A stretch of DNA of 64,000 nucleotides. Source: Lateolabrax maculatus. Lineage: Eukaryota; Chordata; Actinopteri; Acropomatiformes; Lateolabracidae. How positions within the stretch are numbered: position 1 is the stretch's first letter; each line of letters begins with the position of its first letter. The notes under the pieces were generated by a model. That model was not told the DNA's origin. It did not search any database and worked only from the letters and a program-made list of their open reading frames with translations. This document shows, piece after piece, positions 10,771-23,043 of this stretch. The position numbers were made by a program, and so were the translations under genes. The stretch spans positions 675,001 to 739,000 of the forward strand of contig CM062218.1 in NCBI GenBank assembly GCA_031216445.1, written 5' to 3'.

Positions 10771-10990
10771 CTGGGAAACACTGGGAAACACAGGGTAACA
10801 CTGGGAAACACTGGGAAACACTAGGAAACACTGGGAAACACAGGGAAACACTGGGAAACACTGGGAAACACTAGGAAACACTGGGAAACACAGGGAAACA
10901 CTGGGAAACACAGGGAAACACTGGGGAACACTGGGAAACACAGGGAAACACAGGGAAACACTGGGAAACACTGGGTAACACTGGGGACAA
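10771..10990. repeat. 10-bp minisatellite, 22 units, with 50-bp higher-order repeat
   Basis: The unit CTGGGAAACA is repeated in perfect 10-bp register. Variants CAGGGAAACA, CTAGGAAACA and CTGGGGAACA are interspersed. Units 10801-10850 and 10851-10900 have the identical five-unit order, giving a 50-bp higher-order repeat. Confidence 0.97.
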
Positions 10991-12171
10991 CAGGAGGTCC
11001 TGCCAGGCTGGGACAGACATCCTCTCCCCCACGTTTAAAGACGGGTCCTTCATAGCACTCTTACCTGTGCAAAACATACTCATGATACTAGTCAGAAACA
11101 CTGTTCATCAGCTCTTCTTCTGCTCTTCACCATGAACTGTGCTGTCAGAGCGCCCCCTGCTGACGGTTTACATACTGACACAGACACATCAGTCAGTGGA
11201 ACAAATAACACAGAAAAACTACTAAATGTCTCTCAGTTTTGTAATGAAGGGTTTTCTAAACCAGTATTCACACTGTTATGATCATCAAAAAACACTGCAG
11301 ACTGGTCTGCTCTATTCCTTACGGGCCTCATGAACACTTGACATTTTAGATTCAGTGTGACTTCCACCTTCTGAGGATATTATTATCCTCTGAAGTGTGT
11401 GCGATTAAACATCCATAAAAATCCTCTTAGAAACCAGAGAACTCTGCAGAACCTGCTTAGCTTTTGTCAAGAGGATCAATAACAGCAACAAGAAGAAATA
11501 CCGACAGGTTTAACATGAAGTGCAGTTTTACTTCAGTCCAGCAGACGTCAGTGTTCCCTTTCTTTCCACTTCAGTCTCCAACAGAAATAAATGACCTGCA
11601 ATAAAATTACACTGAAAAGATCATGAACATATTTTAAAACTAAATTAATTTTTATAAAATCATTCACCAAATACACAAAGCAACAACACAAGTGACCATA
11701 AACCAACAAACTCACTGTTAATTAAAGGAGAAAACATGATATAAGATGATCCTAAATGTTTAAAAAATAAATTGTGAGGACAAAAGTAAAAGTAATAATT
11801 GTATTTTGGTTATATGGGTGAATTTATGGAGCAGCTGTGAGGATCTGAGAACATTCACAGGTGTTTCTGAAGGAGGTGAAATGTGTGAAGGTTAGACAAT
11901 AAAGAGATTCACATTAAGTATTAATATTTTGTAGATAACTTTTAATCTGAAGGCATTATTTTGTAGGAAGTTCTATGATGAAAAATGGGAAACTTTCTCT
12001 TCTGTTTTACTGAAGCAGAGTTACAGTTTTTATTCCTCCTGACATGAATCAAACTGTGACAACAGGAGGATCAAACCGTTTTTAAGGTTATTTTCGAAAT
12101 TAAAAGCAGAGGAAGAAACTCAAAAGAGACTGAAAACACTGAAAAAAATGTAGGAAGCTATACAGTTAAAT

Positions 12172-12193
12172 GTGTGTGTATGTATGTATGTAA

Positions 12194-12228
<35 letters not shown>

Positions 12229-12243
12229 ATATATATATATCAC
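12172..12243. repeat. (TATG)n/(TA)n compound microsatellite
   Basis: TGTATGTATG passes into a TA tract of about 15 units, then CACA and a second TA tract. Confidence 0.95.
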
Positions 12244-12674
12244 AGTAAGTACAAGGGACAAAGGTACAACTGAGTTTATGTTTTAATGTTATGTAAAAGT
12301 GTTTTAATGATAGTAAAACAAAGATAAAGTTTTGTCTTAGATAAATGTGGGTCAAGATGTTAAACGTGCAAAACTGGGTATTTTCTTTTGTCTGTTTCAA
12401 CTTAAAATGCTAAAACAGTCAAAATGTTAGTGATAACATTTTGAATATAATCCCACATCATTCTGCTGGTTCTGGGTTAATCGCCAAAGACTTTGGTGAA
12501 GTTTGGTCAAATATATATATTCTTTGATTTTTCCGTCTGTAGAAAATCATCCATCAACATGCTGATTCTCTGTAAATGATGATTGTGACTTCAGTTGAAT
12601 CAATCCTGTGGTCTTAATGACACGGAGACATGATGTTGTGTTGTCTCACTGTTGTTTTGTTTGTTTAAACATCC

Positions 12675-12698
12675 AAAAAAAAAAAAAAAAAAAAAAAA
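12675..12698. repeat. Poly(A) tract, 24 bp
   Basis: Homopolymer A. No target-site duplication or retroposed gene body was recognised next to it. Confidence 0.95.
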
Positions 12699-12952
12699 TC
12701 ATATTAATGAATAAAGGAGATGTGTGTAGAAGACAACCTGAGTTTGGGAGGTTTTCATTTATTCATCAGTTAAGGACTTTAAAGTGTCCACAAGGCTTTA
12801 AAGGACAAGTTCACAATGAATCAAGTCTGTCTTGAAACAGTCTATGTGGCACTGACACCACTGGGGGGCGCTGTTGACCTTTCGCTGTTAGTCAGAGAAG
12901 AAGAGCTGCAGTCAGAGTTTACAGTAACACAGAACCTTTAATTCTGTGTTAC

Positions 12953-12997
<45 letters not shown>
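12953..12997. repeat. (ATT)n microsatellite
   Basis: Fifteen near-perfect trinucleotide units. Confidence 0.96.
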
Positions 12998-12998
<1 letters not shown>

Positions 12999-13354
12999 AC
13001 ATATTATTAAATCCTCATCTCAGTTTATGGGCTTAAAAAACAAAATATGACCCCACTTTTTATTTTCATAATAATAATAATTTGGAAATAAATAATAAAT
13101 TAAATATAAATTGTTATTTTAAAAACCGCCATCTTGAAAAAATGGCCCCAAAAATGTACCTCCAACCACCGTCGCTGAAACAACTTCACAACACAAACAG
13201 CACATAATTAAACTAAGAAATGAGTCACAACTGTACTGAGATTTACATATATTATATTATTATATTGTGTATATATAATGTAATGTATGAATGTATTTAT
13301 ATGTTAGTGTAATATGATACATACTACTAACAGCATACAATAGAATAGAATGTA

Positions 13355-13355
<1 letters not shown>

Positions 13356-13395
<40 letters not shown>
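13356..13395. repeat. (ATA)n microsatellite
   Basis: About thirteen trinucleotide units in an AT-rich region. Confidence 0.95.
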
Positions 13396-15084
13396 TTTAT
13401 TTCTGCCCTAATATGTTATTGTAATAAAATATAATATATAACAAATAATAAAGTATTATTATTTATTATATTAAAATATACTTTAAAGTGTTTGAAGACA
13501 CAGTTAAAATACATGTAGAAAGAGAAGGAAAGTAAAATAAGTAAAACAAATATATAATCAAATCAAATAAAACAAATAACAGTAACAACAGACCATAAAA
13601 AACTAACAAGTAAATTAACATTTTTTTCCTGCCCTCTTGTGGCCTAAAATAATTTAATTCAGCTTTAAGTAATTGTAAAGTTAAATGGTGAATTTTTACT
13701 GTAAATACACATAAAACCCAACAACTGAAAATTAAATAGTTAAAGTGAAGTTTTAGTCCAGAGGAGCTGCAGCAGTTTGTTTCCTTTAATAATTCACAAT
13801 TTTTGGTAGAAAAGCACAAATGATCCCTTTGTTCTTTATCTTCCTCTCTCTGCCTTTGTGTTTATTTCTCTCTCTGTTGATGCAGAGCTATAATGAGATA
13901 TAGTGACCTTGTGTTTGTCGTCTTGAGGATAAGTGGATGTTTTTAACGTGCTCTCTTTGTTCTGCCTCTTTCATGTGCCTTGTTGTTAATATGCAGGAAG
14001 TGCAGGACATCAGCGCCTTTATGTTTCTTTTAGCATCGTCGTCTCCTCTCTTTCTGTATTAGTTCAAATATAAACCGACGGTACACATGAACAAGCTGCA
14101 TGTTACTGCAGACGCAAGAAGAGGCTCACAGCTGCTTTACAGACCTCCAAATAAGCAGGAAACACGGGTGAAAAGATTGTCGGTTAATTATGAGTAAACA
14201 CTTGAACCACAGTCTACAAACAGTGAAGCTGCTGACTGCAGGTTTGGACATAAACTCTGGAAATAACCTTCTACATCTGAGGGTAAAACGTTTATTTTTT
14301 ATTTAATAGGCTGATAAATGTTGATTAGTGGAACAGCGTGAAACTGGCAGCAGGAATGTGAATTGTGCATTTACTTAAGATGAACTGGATGCTGCATTTC
14401 AAGATGGCGTCCAATTCACTTTAAAAGTTACTTTCTGTACGCATAAGGCCTGAAGCTCTTTCACGCTTCTGTCCAATTTACTGTAGAATTTACCTAATAA
14501 TAAAAAGATCCTAATAATTAAAGATCCTAATAACTAAAAGAAGTCATAGTCTGAGTGTCATGAAGAAAATAAAGTTTGTCTTAAATTAAGCAAAATTAAA
14601 CTGCTCATGTTTTTAAGGGAGTTTTGACTTTTAGTAGGTTACTGTTTGCTGCTGCTGAGCTGTTAGAGGAAGAACCATAGAAGTTAAGTGATGTTATAGA
14701 AAACACTCTGTGTTTAATTTATAGTAAGAAGCTCATTATTATTATTATTAGTATAGGATCAGAAGTAAGAAAAAACATGTTTTATTTAAATGAAAATGTC
14801 ACCAATTATAGCTGCAGCTGGATGTTTTGGTAGCTGGTGTGTTTTTGAGCAGCTCTGTGGAGACAATCTGACATTTAGAGACAAAAAGCTGCAGTTTAAA
14901 CAGTTCTGTGAATAATTACAGGATCAGGAGACAAGGCCGACGGTGGACATGGAGGTTAATTTCTGTCTGAGCTGAGCAGACGAGTGAGATTACTAAGCTC
15001 CAGACGAAAAGTTCAGGGTCCTTCTGTCTGTCAGGATAAATAAAAACTCATCAAACAGACAGGTCGAATCCTGACGTTACAGTT

Positions 15085-15305
15085 TGACAGGCAAGTCTCA
15101 AGTCTTGAGGGCAACTTGAAGTCAAGTCTCAGGACTGGCAGGGAAAGTCTCGTCCAAATCAGGTCTGATGTCATTTGAGAAGGTCAAGTCTCAAGTCTTA
15201 GGTCCACGAGGGCAAGAACAAGTCACGTCTTTAGTTGAGTTTCGAGGCCTTGAAGGCATCTCCAAGTCACCTTGCAAGTATTGTCATGCGAGACAAGTCT
15301 TTGTG
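15085..15305. repeat. Degenerate CAAGTCTCAAGTC tandem repeat, array 1
   Basis: Many copies of CAAGTC and TCAAGTCTCAAGTCTT-like blocks, separated by diverged sequence. The same family forms a second, longer array at 42340-42735. Confidence 0.8.
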
Positions 15306-18139
15306 TTTAAATGTCCAATCAGTGTTTTAACCAAATAAATTATAGATTTATTCACATAAAACAGACATGTAACCAAACAGTTTGAGTCATATCAAACAAA
15401 ATGACCAATTATCAGATAGTTGGACATATTTTGACCTGTGAGGAAAAGGTTGATTTAATCTAAATAACTTCCGCTTTTACAGAAACTGTAAAATCTATGA
15501 ATTGGAGCCACTGTGAATTTATTCATTTTAATATGAAGCAGAGTGAAACATAAAAGAAGCTGAAGGAGATTCTGTGTTATTAGACTCATATAATAACCCA
15601 GACAGACTCTCTTTAGATTTATTTAATGTCCATGAATTTAATCAGTTTAGTCAAAAAATGAACTGAATGAGTCTGTGCAGCCTGAAGAAGAATATTTCTT
15701 TATGAATATTCATTTTTATTGTTTGTAACATGCAGACAAAGAATTATTTCATATGTATGTGTCTACGACGGAACTGGACAGACAGCTTTGACAACTACAT
15801 ATCCCATGAGTCTTAGCGTGTGTCCCAAAGTTCATATTACATACTAACTCTATACAGTATGTTTTATATATAATCTTCACAATATGCTGTTCCTGCAGTT
15901 ATGTTATAAGAAATGTTGCAGTTCTTGTGCCATCAGACGAGTTCTACGACCAATTCAACTTTACAAAGCGACAACAAAATGTTTTCCCAATAGTTGTCTT
16001 TCTTTGCTGAGCTGTTCCTGGACCACAAGTGCAACAAGAAGCACAGCGCTGCGGGTGTTTGACTTCTGAAACATTCAGACTCAAGCGTTTCTGTGCTCTA
16101 TGAGTTTATATGATCAGAAACACAAGAAAACAGTGAGTTTGTTATCACCATTAGCATCTGATCAGCTTCACTCGGACCTGCAGATCGAGTTTAAACTGCT
16201 GCAGCTTCATTCTAATATTCTGTGTGTGTGTGTGCTGCAGCTTTAATGAACTCTGAATGTAATAAAGCTGTTTGTCTTCAGGGAGCTGACTGATATCACA
16301 GTAAATAATCTCATCATCCCCACAATAATAACACAGAGTCCCGTTATATTACACTGGGCCTGAACAGGGACACACTGTGTGTGTGTGTTGTGGTTATAAT
16401 AAAGTTTAATATGGAGCTTCGTTGTGGATTAAGAGATTACAGCACAAAATATACAAGACTTAAAAAGTGAAGCTAAATAATCAAAGAAATTGAATAAATT
16501 TGAAGTTAAACTAAAGTCTTGAGATGGTTTGACCACATTATGTTTAGACTTTCTCTTCCTTGTCGACCTTTTAGATGTTCAAAGGTAACAACATCCACAT
16601 CCTGGCAGCTATGATATCAATCAATAACACGTTAAATCTTGTTTGTTTAATTTGTCCAAAAATGGACAATTCGACAGTTCAAAGGTCAAAGTCTGTGCAT
16701 CAATATTAAAGCCTGGACCCACACTGCACTTCTGAGGCCAGTATGATACAAAATATTTCAGTATTTACTGTTTCGGGTCCTTGTTAGATCCGTCTGTTTG
16801 CAAGTTACTTTATGCAAGTCAAACTGTAGATACAGATACGGGCCCGACCCCAGAAACAAAACAAACCACAATAATCGGAAAAAATAAAACTGTGACTGTG
16901 AGCTTTCGTCTGTTCCACAGTTTCCTCCTCGCAGCACCGACATCGCTCCTTTTTCACTTCATGTTTACAGGTCAAGAGCAGCTCTGCACTCCTATTGGTC
17001 GATGTCACCGACACGTTGTGGTATTTGTCATACTCGGAGAGAGAAGGCGAAAATATCTTGAGTCGCTGGTCTTTCTGTCGGGACATCTAAGCTTAATAAT
17101 GAAATAACTTCAGGTATTTTTCAGCGTAGCAGAGTAGAAGTAAAAAGTAGCAGAAAAATTAAATACTGAAGTCTAGTACAAGTACTGCAATACAAGTACT
17201 GCAATACTGTACTAATACAGTACTTGTAAATGTACTCAGTCACTTTCCACCACAGGGAAACATCCCATAATGTTTACATTCCAGCAGCCACAGTGTGTGA
17301 AATCAGCTTTAAATCTCCTGACAGACAGAAACTCTTCATCTAAAACCGTGAAATGCAAAGTGATTTTCATCATCTGATTTAAAAGATGGAAAAGCTTCTG
17401 CAGTGAATTGAAAAAAGAAAAACCTCTTCGTCACTGTTCTTCATCGCTGCAGAGTTAATGTAAATGTCTTTGCCCTGAAGTCGCCTTTTATTCAGTTTGG
17501 TTTCCTCTCCTCTGTCAGTCGTTCAGAGCATCACTCACTCGGGGAGGTAAATTAAATTCACCCTCCTCTTCCTCCTCATCGTCCTCTTTATCTTGTCTCC
17601 CTCTGTTTGCATTAAGCTGATTGGCCCTTCGATGGAAACGGCACTTAAACAAATGAGACGCCGACGCTCTGAGGGAAACAGCTGACGCTCCTTTTATTAT
17701 TTTATGTGAGTACAAGTTAAAGTCGCTGTGAGAGATTTTCACCTTGGTGTCATCTGGTGGTGAAATCAGGAATCACACTGTGATCGACAACAACGAACAA
17801 CTTCAAGAGGCTATAAAGATCATTTTTAGACGTTCACTTTCCGATTCTGGTGAAGCGTTTTGACTTCACAACTCCGACTGGCTTCTTCTCCATGGCAACA
17901 GAGTACCACAAATAGATAAATAATAAACAGAAAAAACCTTCAAAGTCTTCAAACTGTTGGTCAGATCTTTTCTTCATAGTCCCGAGTCGCATTGAGAAGA
18001 AAAAATAAGTCTTCCAACTTTACTTCAACAGGTAACAAGTTCAGCCGAGTTCTCGGCCATCATAAAGGCTTGTTGTCTTATTGATGTTTAGGATTCAAAG
18101 TCTTGAATGAAAAGGCACCAAATAATCTTTTATTCTGTC
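15306..18139. other. Intergenic stretch with repeat fragments
   Basis: No gene is recognised. Repeat fragments lie near 16622-16665 (related to the GGAATAGTTT family at 20252) and at 17110-17262. A GGGCCCGACCCC block near 16838 resembles the CCCG-rich stretch near 45260. Confidence 0.5.
17110..17262 (-). repeat. Dispersed teleost repeat (TTCCACCACTG family), terminal fragment
   Basis: Reads, on the + strand, AAAGTAGCAGAAAAATTAAATAC, then CAAGTACTGCAATA in two tandem copies, then TTTCCACCACAG, which is the inverted form of the start of this family. The local CAAGTACTG and CAGTACTTG blocks also form an imperfect hairpin (17178-17228). Confidence 0.72.
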
Positions 18140-18181
18140 ACTTTATTAACAACGTTTAGACCAAAACGTTGTTAATAAAGT
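18140..18181. repeat. Perfect 18-bp inverted repeat, 6-nt spacer
   Basis: Left arm ACTTTATTAACAACGTTT (18140-18157) is exactly complementary to right arm 18164-18181, with AGACCA between. It is AT-rich and could extrude as a cruciform. It is too short for a typical animal microRNA precursor. Confidence 0.96.
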
Positions 18182-18257
18182 TTCTACGAAAATCACGTGA
18201 GTCACATATTTATGTTTCAACTTTATGTCAGAACAAAATGTAATGGAGCAAATAATA

Positions 18258-18402
18258 AGTGTGTGTATATGTGTGTGTAAGTGTGTGTGTGTGTGAGTAG
18301 GTGTGTGTATGTGTGTGTGTAGGTGTGTGTGCTGATTGAGTCATAAGATCAGACATGATTGTTCTGAGCCACAAGATGGTCTCTTAGCAATCTATTCAAT
18401 TA

Positions 18403-18439
<37 letters not shown>

Positions 18440-18510
18440 CACACACATACACACACATACACACACACATACACACACCTACACACACATACACACACAC
18501 ACACACACCT
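18258..18510. repeat. Facing TG and CA arrays (long imperfect inverted repeat)
   Basis: A TG array with GTATG and GTAGG interruptions (18258-18332) faces a CA array with CATAC and CCTAC interruptions (18404-18510) across about 70 bp. Interruptions in the two arms are complementary in kind, so the region can fold into a long hairpin. Confidence 0.9.
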
Positions 18511-18639
18511 CATCTCATTATCAGAAGCAGTTTAGTTATTCTGTAAATTTCTTGTTTCCGTGGTGATCGACGCTGCTCGTGTACGTTAATGTGCTAAATG
18601 CTGCGTACGAAACATCAACATGTTGGCAGTCGGCAGTTG

Positions 18640-18770
18640 GTAGGGGCCAGTTCAGCATTATTTTGGGGAATACGCTTATTTCCAGAGGGAGATTATTAGA
18701 TTAATAATAATAATCCATTGCCAGGCAACCAGCAGACAGCAGATAAATAAGAAGAACATAAGTTATCTTA
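18640..18770 (+). repeat. Dispersed teleost repeat (GGAATAGTTT / GGGAAATACGCTTATTT family), fragment
   Basis: Carries TTTGGGGAATACGCTTATTT and, further on, TTGCCAGGCAACCAGC. These blocks are shared with the copy at 20252. Confidence 0.72.
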
Positions 18771-19392
18771 CAAGGCTCAGCGGTGATGTTATACATGATG
18801 TTCAGAGGTGTAGTGGTACGTAGTTACACCACACTGCAGAAATACTCTGATACAAGAAAAAGTTTCAGGCTCCACAAAGCCGAGAAAAGTCACTTCAGCT
18901 AGTTCAATTTTCACAAGTAAATACTTTAAGTGGAGTTAACGATGTTAATGTTAATGAAGGTGTTAATACAGTACGTCTGGAGCAGTGCTTGAACTGGATT
19001 AGAGCTCTATACCAGCCGCCTGAAAGGAAATCACCTGCAGCACTTTACAATAAGTAAATCTAACACACAGGTCTGATTGCAGCTCTGACTCAGACTCTTC
19101 CTGAATGATGGATAAAACCAGAAAAATCAGACCCAGACTGTGTGAAAAAGAAACCTTTTTCCTTCATAAAAGCTCTTTTTCAAAGCTGTGAAGACGGACA
19201 GAAACACAATCATCTTTTCACACAGCTGAGGACCTCCAACATGGCCGCCGGAGAGCCGATAACATCCCGTCTGCTTCCATGTGGATCTGCTGATCAGTCT
19301 CAGCTCCTGTGGACTTATCGCCAGGAACCATTCACCATAAAAGATCTGCATTAATATTTCATCTCTATTTAATCTGGAGTGTGAATAGAAAC

Positions 19393-19414
19393 GGGGGGGG
19401 GGGGGGGGGGGGGG
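19393..19414. repeat. Poly(G) tract, 22 bp
   Basis: Pure G homopolymer; may adopt a G-quadruplex on the + strand. Assembly length is often unreliable at such tracts. Confidence 0.95.
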
Positions 19415-20251
19415 CTTTTGAGAAGGTAAGAGGAGGAATACGAAGCCTTCTGTGCAGATGTCCCAGTTTTTTCTCTGTTCCCGTTCACTTCCTACTAAGC
19501 AGTTTTGAAGCGCTGCTGCAGAGAAAAGGCGGCTCTTTGCTGCCATTGAGAGCAGTTATTTGAAGTGAAGTTGTTTTTTTTTCAGGGAGGATTTCAGAAG
19601 CTTTTATCGGGCGAGTGGAGCGATGGAGTCGCGGCCCGGCGGTGGATTACGCTCTGGAAAAAAAGGAACTCGGCTCGGCTTCTTAATCGCCAGTAATCCC
19701 TCCATTCTTCTCCACATTTTCCATATTGCTGCAGCTGTGTGAAAACTGGAGTTACTAAAGCGAACTTCAGGGTTTTCCAAATTCAACTGTGATTTTAGTT
19801 GTTGGGTTGGAGAGAGAAGATTAAAGCTTCGAGTTGACAACTCACCATGTGCTCTGTTTTGTGGTTTTATTTGACATCATTAGAAAAACAATGAAGAAAA
19901 TACAATACCATCATGTTGTTTTTCCAAATCTCATTTTTAAAGATTTCCTGGCCAACTTGCTGCATGGAGAAGATCCTTCAAAGTCAAAGTTTAGTCAAAT
20001 TGGCCTCAAGGGGATTTACAATCACCCTCTATCCTTAGACTATTGATTCAGATAAGAAAAAATGGAAGAAAGCTCAGAAAGAGCAACAGAGGATCCTTTT
20101 TCAGGACGGACCACAGGAAATAGATGGTGTGCAAAATGCAGATTATGATACAGGAAAATCAGAATGACAATTTGTTATTAATAGTATAAATAGACCTTAA
20201 GGTCCCTGAAGGCTCCAGGTTCACTGTGTGGCCATTAGTTTGTGTTCATTT

Positions 20252-20420
20252 ATTTAAAGGAATAGTTTTTACACATTTTAGGGAAATACACTTATTTGGT
20301 GTCTTGACAAGAGGTGTAGTTGCCAGGCAACCAGCTGAGACTCAAGGAAGTCACTGCTCCCAGTCTAGAAATAAACAAATTATTGTTACATGGATTAAAC
20401 CAGGGGCGTTCAAAGCCCAC
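20252..20420 (+). repeat. Dispersed teleost repeat (GGAATAGTTT family)
   Basis: Starts with TTTAAAGGAATAGTTTTTAC, continues with GGGAAATACACTTATTT, and ends with GTTGCCAGGCAACCAGC and AAGTCACTGCTCCCAGTC. This is a very common fish repeat; its formal name is not known to me. Other copies lie at 18640 (+) and 22595 (-). Confidence 0.8.
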
Positions 20421-22194
20421 CCCCTATTTCTTTTGGGAGATGTTAGCAGGAATTACGGTTTTGCTTTGGGGTTAGTCAGCTGCGGGCTACAACTTCAGCT
20501 CTGTTTTTGGCCTATATTTGTTAACATTCTGGCCAATAATCACCATTAAAAGTGAGCTGAACCAGCAGACAGCAGCTCCTGTCTGCAGTGTCCCCATGGA
20601 CGTACAGACAACTATCACTGGATCACTGTGATACTGAAGGAAACTTAAAAACAGGAAGATTCTCAGGCAGCTTCTGCAGCATCTTTTTATGTGCTAAGTA
20701 TGTTTATTCACAATGGACATCAGCCAAGTGACAACAGCTTTGCAGTACAGGTGATGCCCCCAGCTGCTGATGGAGACATTGTTTAAATAGCAGGGTTTAT
20801 CTGAGACTTTACAGTAATGTTGTTAAGAACAGGAACTATTTTTTCCTGTCGGCCGGTTCAAGAATAATCTGACATCTGAGATTTGAACAGGTGACAGTAA
20901 AAACCTTTTATAATAATTTTATTAAGACCTGATGATTTGTGTGTGTACTTATTGTGAATCTGTATGTGTAATTCTGTGTTTTGATCGAGCAGCTCTGAGT
21001 GAAACAGTAATACCTTCCCTGCTCTCTTTCAGGAGTTTACTGTCTGAAAAACTTCTTTGTAGAGTTTGAAGGCCTTTTAAAGACCTTTTTGTTCGTTTAC
21101 AAGCAGCACTTAATGTCTGAAGTGAAGTGGTCCTGACACAGCGAATCGCACAGATAAGAGTCATTCAGACCAAAGCAAACGCAGACATCATAAAAGCCCT
21201 GAAGGGTCTTTGGATTTCAAGCGTTTAGCTTTTTATTCATAACATTACAACAAGCGAGCAGGTTGAGAAAGTTCAAGGATACTTCATGGGCACCTGAGCA
21301 TTTTCTGGGCTTGATTATTGCAACAACAAATCCACTATTTTACTTACAAAAAGCCAAAATCTTTAATTTAACTCACTGTGAAAATCACATTTTTAAGGAA
21401 GAATTTCAGGTTTTACCTTGAGAGAAAGCCTCAAAAACATGTATATAAATTACACACTGATATCCACTCAAGGTCCCCTTATTGCTGTGGACTAGAGCTT
21501 TTGACCATATCTGTCTGTCCGTATTTGACCCGTGATGAAACCAAACATGTAGCACATACACTTGTACTAAAGTTTGCTGTGATATGTGAAGTGTGACCAG
21601 GATTTAATCACATCATGGTTGTTTCAGTGGATTGGAATCTGGTCTTTCAGTAACAGGATAAGAAAACGTGCAGAATAGCCCTTTATAACCTTGAACCTCA
21701 TGTTTAACTCCTAATGATAAAGACCAATGAATAAATTAAGAGATGATTCAGCATTTCTCCACCAGATTTAGGCTTTGAAACAGCATCACCAAACTCTTCC
21801 ATTAATAGATAAAAATAAATAAATTTCCAAGTAATTAAAACATTTACAGATCGATGTGGAAGGGCGAATCGGACTTGTGACCTTATTATTTTATAAAATC
21901 CTGGCTATGAATATCTAGTTATATTTTATATTATTAAAATATTATACTGCTGCATTACTGTGTAAGCAGCATTTAAATATTTCAGTTGAAAGGTTTGTGA
22001 CTTTCTTTGGTTGCTGATTATATCTTAGAGATGTTTGCGTATTTAGATTTTATTTATAGTATTTTGCTGTTCTCTGGTTTGTTTCCTGGTAGTGTTCAGG
22101 CTCACTTCCTCTGTTATTCTCAGGAGAATTAAACTCTTTTTGAACTCACACATCGTCTGCCACCTGGAAAATAACTGCGTATATTTCTGGTATC

Positions 22195-22260
22195 GGTGCT
22201 CCCGGTGGGATCTGAACCCCTAACCCTGACAGCGTTAGTGCCTTGCTCCACCGAGGGAAC
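22195..22260 (-). repeat. tRNA-like SINE head, minus strand
   Basis: The reverse complement reads CGGTGGAGCAAGGCACTAAC and then GGTTCAGATCCCACCG, resembling box A and box B of a Pol III promoter. The B box deviates from GGTTCGANTCC. It lacks the 3' acceptor and clean stems of a functional tRNA, so I call it a SINE-derived fragment. Confidence 0.45.
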
Positions 22261-22594
22261 TGAACCTCACCCTCACATTACTGTGCAGTTTGTGAACCTG
22301 TGAGTCGAGAAGTGCTTTAATCTCAGGTGAGACTCCTCTGAGGTTTGATATGTAAAATTCATGAGCAGTATGTAAATGTGAAGAGAGGCAGCTGTGCTCA
22401 GACGGGCGCTGAAGGCGACTCCTCATCTCATTACGGGACTAATAAACAGAGAGGAGACGACACGGGGAAAGAAAAGTCAAAAGATACAGACGCTCTGACA
22501 CACTCAAGGACAATAAACTGAAGTAGACCAGCCTGAAATAAAATCCACCAGGAAAGAGTGAAGCCTCAGTGTAGAGACAGTTGTGAGGAGACAA

Positions 22595-22775
22595 ATGTGT
22601 GATGAACAGACTCCAGTCTTGTTTCCCCTTCTTTGTGCTAAGCTAAGATAACTAGCTGCTGGCTGTAGATTATTGTACAGATATGAGCGTGTTATCAATC
22701 TGAACACCTGACTCTCGACAAGCAACCAAATACGTGTAAGTCCCAAAATGAAAAACTATTCCTTTAAGTTTTCTG
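22595..22775 (-). repeat. Dispersed teleost repeat (GGAATAGTTT family), minus strand
   Basis: On the + strand it shows TTGTGCTAAGCTAAGATAAC, GGCTGTAG and ends AAAAACTATTCCTTTAA, the complement of the family start TTAAAGGAATAGTTTTT. Confidence 0.78.
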
Positions 22776-22849
22776 AAAAATATCAGTTGTTTACTGCAAT
22801 ATTTATCACAGTCTTTCTCAGTTAAACACACACAGTCGTGGTTCCACTT

Positions 22850-23043
22850 CAGAGGACATCACATTCTAACTGTCGCACTCCTAACCTAAACCTAAACCTA
22901 ACTGTACTCTACCAACAAGTCTTCACCCTAAAATTTAATGATTTACATTATGGGGACCTGCCTTCTGTCCCCACAATGTGACTGTGTAAACAGAGTTGTC
23001 CCCACAACATGGGTAATACATGTCCACACACACACACACACAC
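22850..23043 (+). repeat. Dispersed teleost element with 3' CA tract (GTCCCCACAACATG family), copy 1
   Basis: Contains TTTACATTATGGGGACCTG, CCCCACAATGTGACTGTGTA, TTGTCCCCACAACATGGGTA and then a CA tract. The same order of blocks ending in a CA tract recurs at 47085-47266. The telomere-like CCTAAACCTAAA at 22888 belongs to it. Confidence 0.8.

Larger units (their letters stand above)
10991..15084. other. Intergenic, AT-rich with simple repeats
   Basis: No gene is recognised over about 4 kb. It holds a TATG/TA tract at 12172-12243, a 24-bp poly(A) at 12675-12698, an ATT trinucleotide tract at 12953-12997 and an ATA tract at 13356-13395. The 13.2-13.6 kb part is strongly AT-rich. A minus-strand frame of 117 codons at 13466-13819 is low-complexity and unconvincing. 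Confidence 0.55.
18511..22190. other. Intergenic stretch with dispersed repeats
   Basis: No gene is recognised. It includes repeat copies at 18640 and 20252, a 22-bp G homopolymer at 19393-19414, and CpG-containing sequence around 19230-19270 and 19610-19640. Several short open frames are present but none has a recognisable domain. Confidence 0.5.

Noticed and set aside
10558..11101. Repetitive FPSVSQCFPV-like proteins on the minus strand
   Set aside because: Direct translation of the 10-bp minisatellite; no start context or domain.
13466..13819. 117-codon minus-strand frame with hydrophobic stretches
   Set aside because: Lies in very AT-rich DNA; the hydrophobic runs reflect base composition.
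17178..17228. Hairpin from CAAGTACTG / CAGTACTTG as a separate regulatory element
   Set aside because: It lies inside a dispersed repeat copy where such TACTT blocks are normal.
22888..22909. Telomere-like CCTAAACCTAAACCTAA
   Set aside because: Only three short units, and part of a dispersed repeat also found at 47085.
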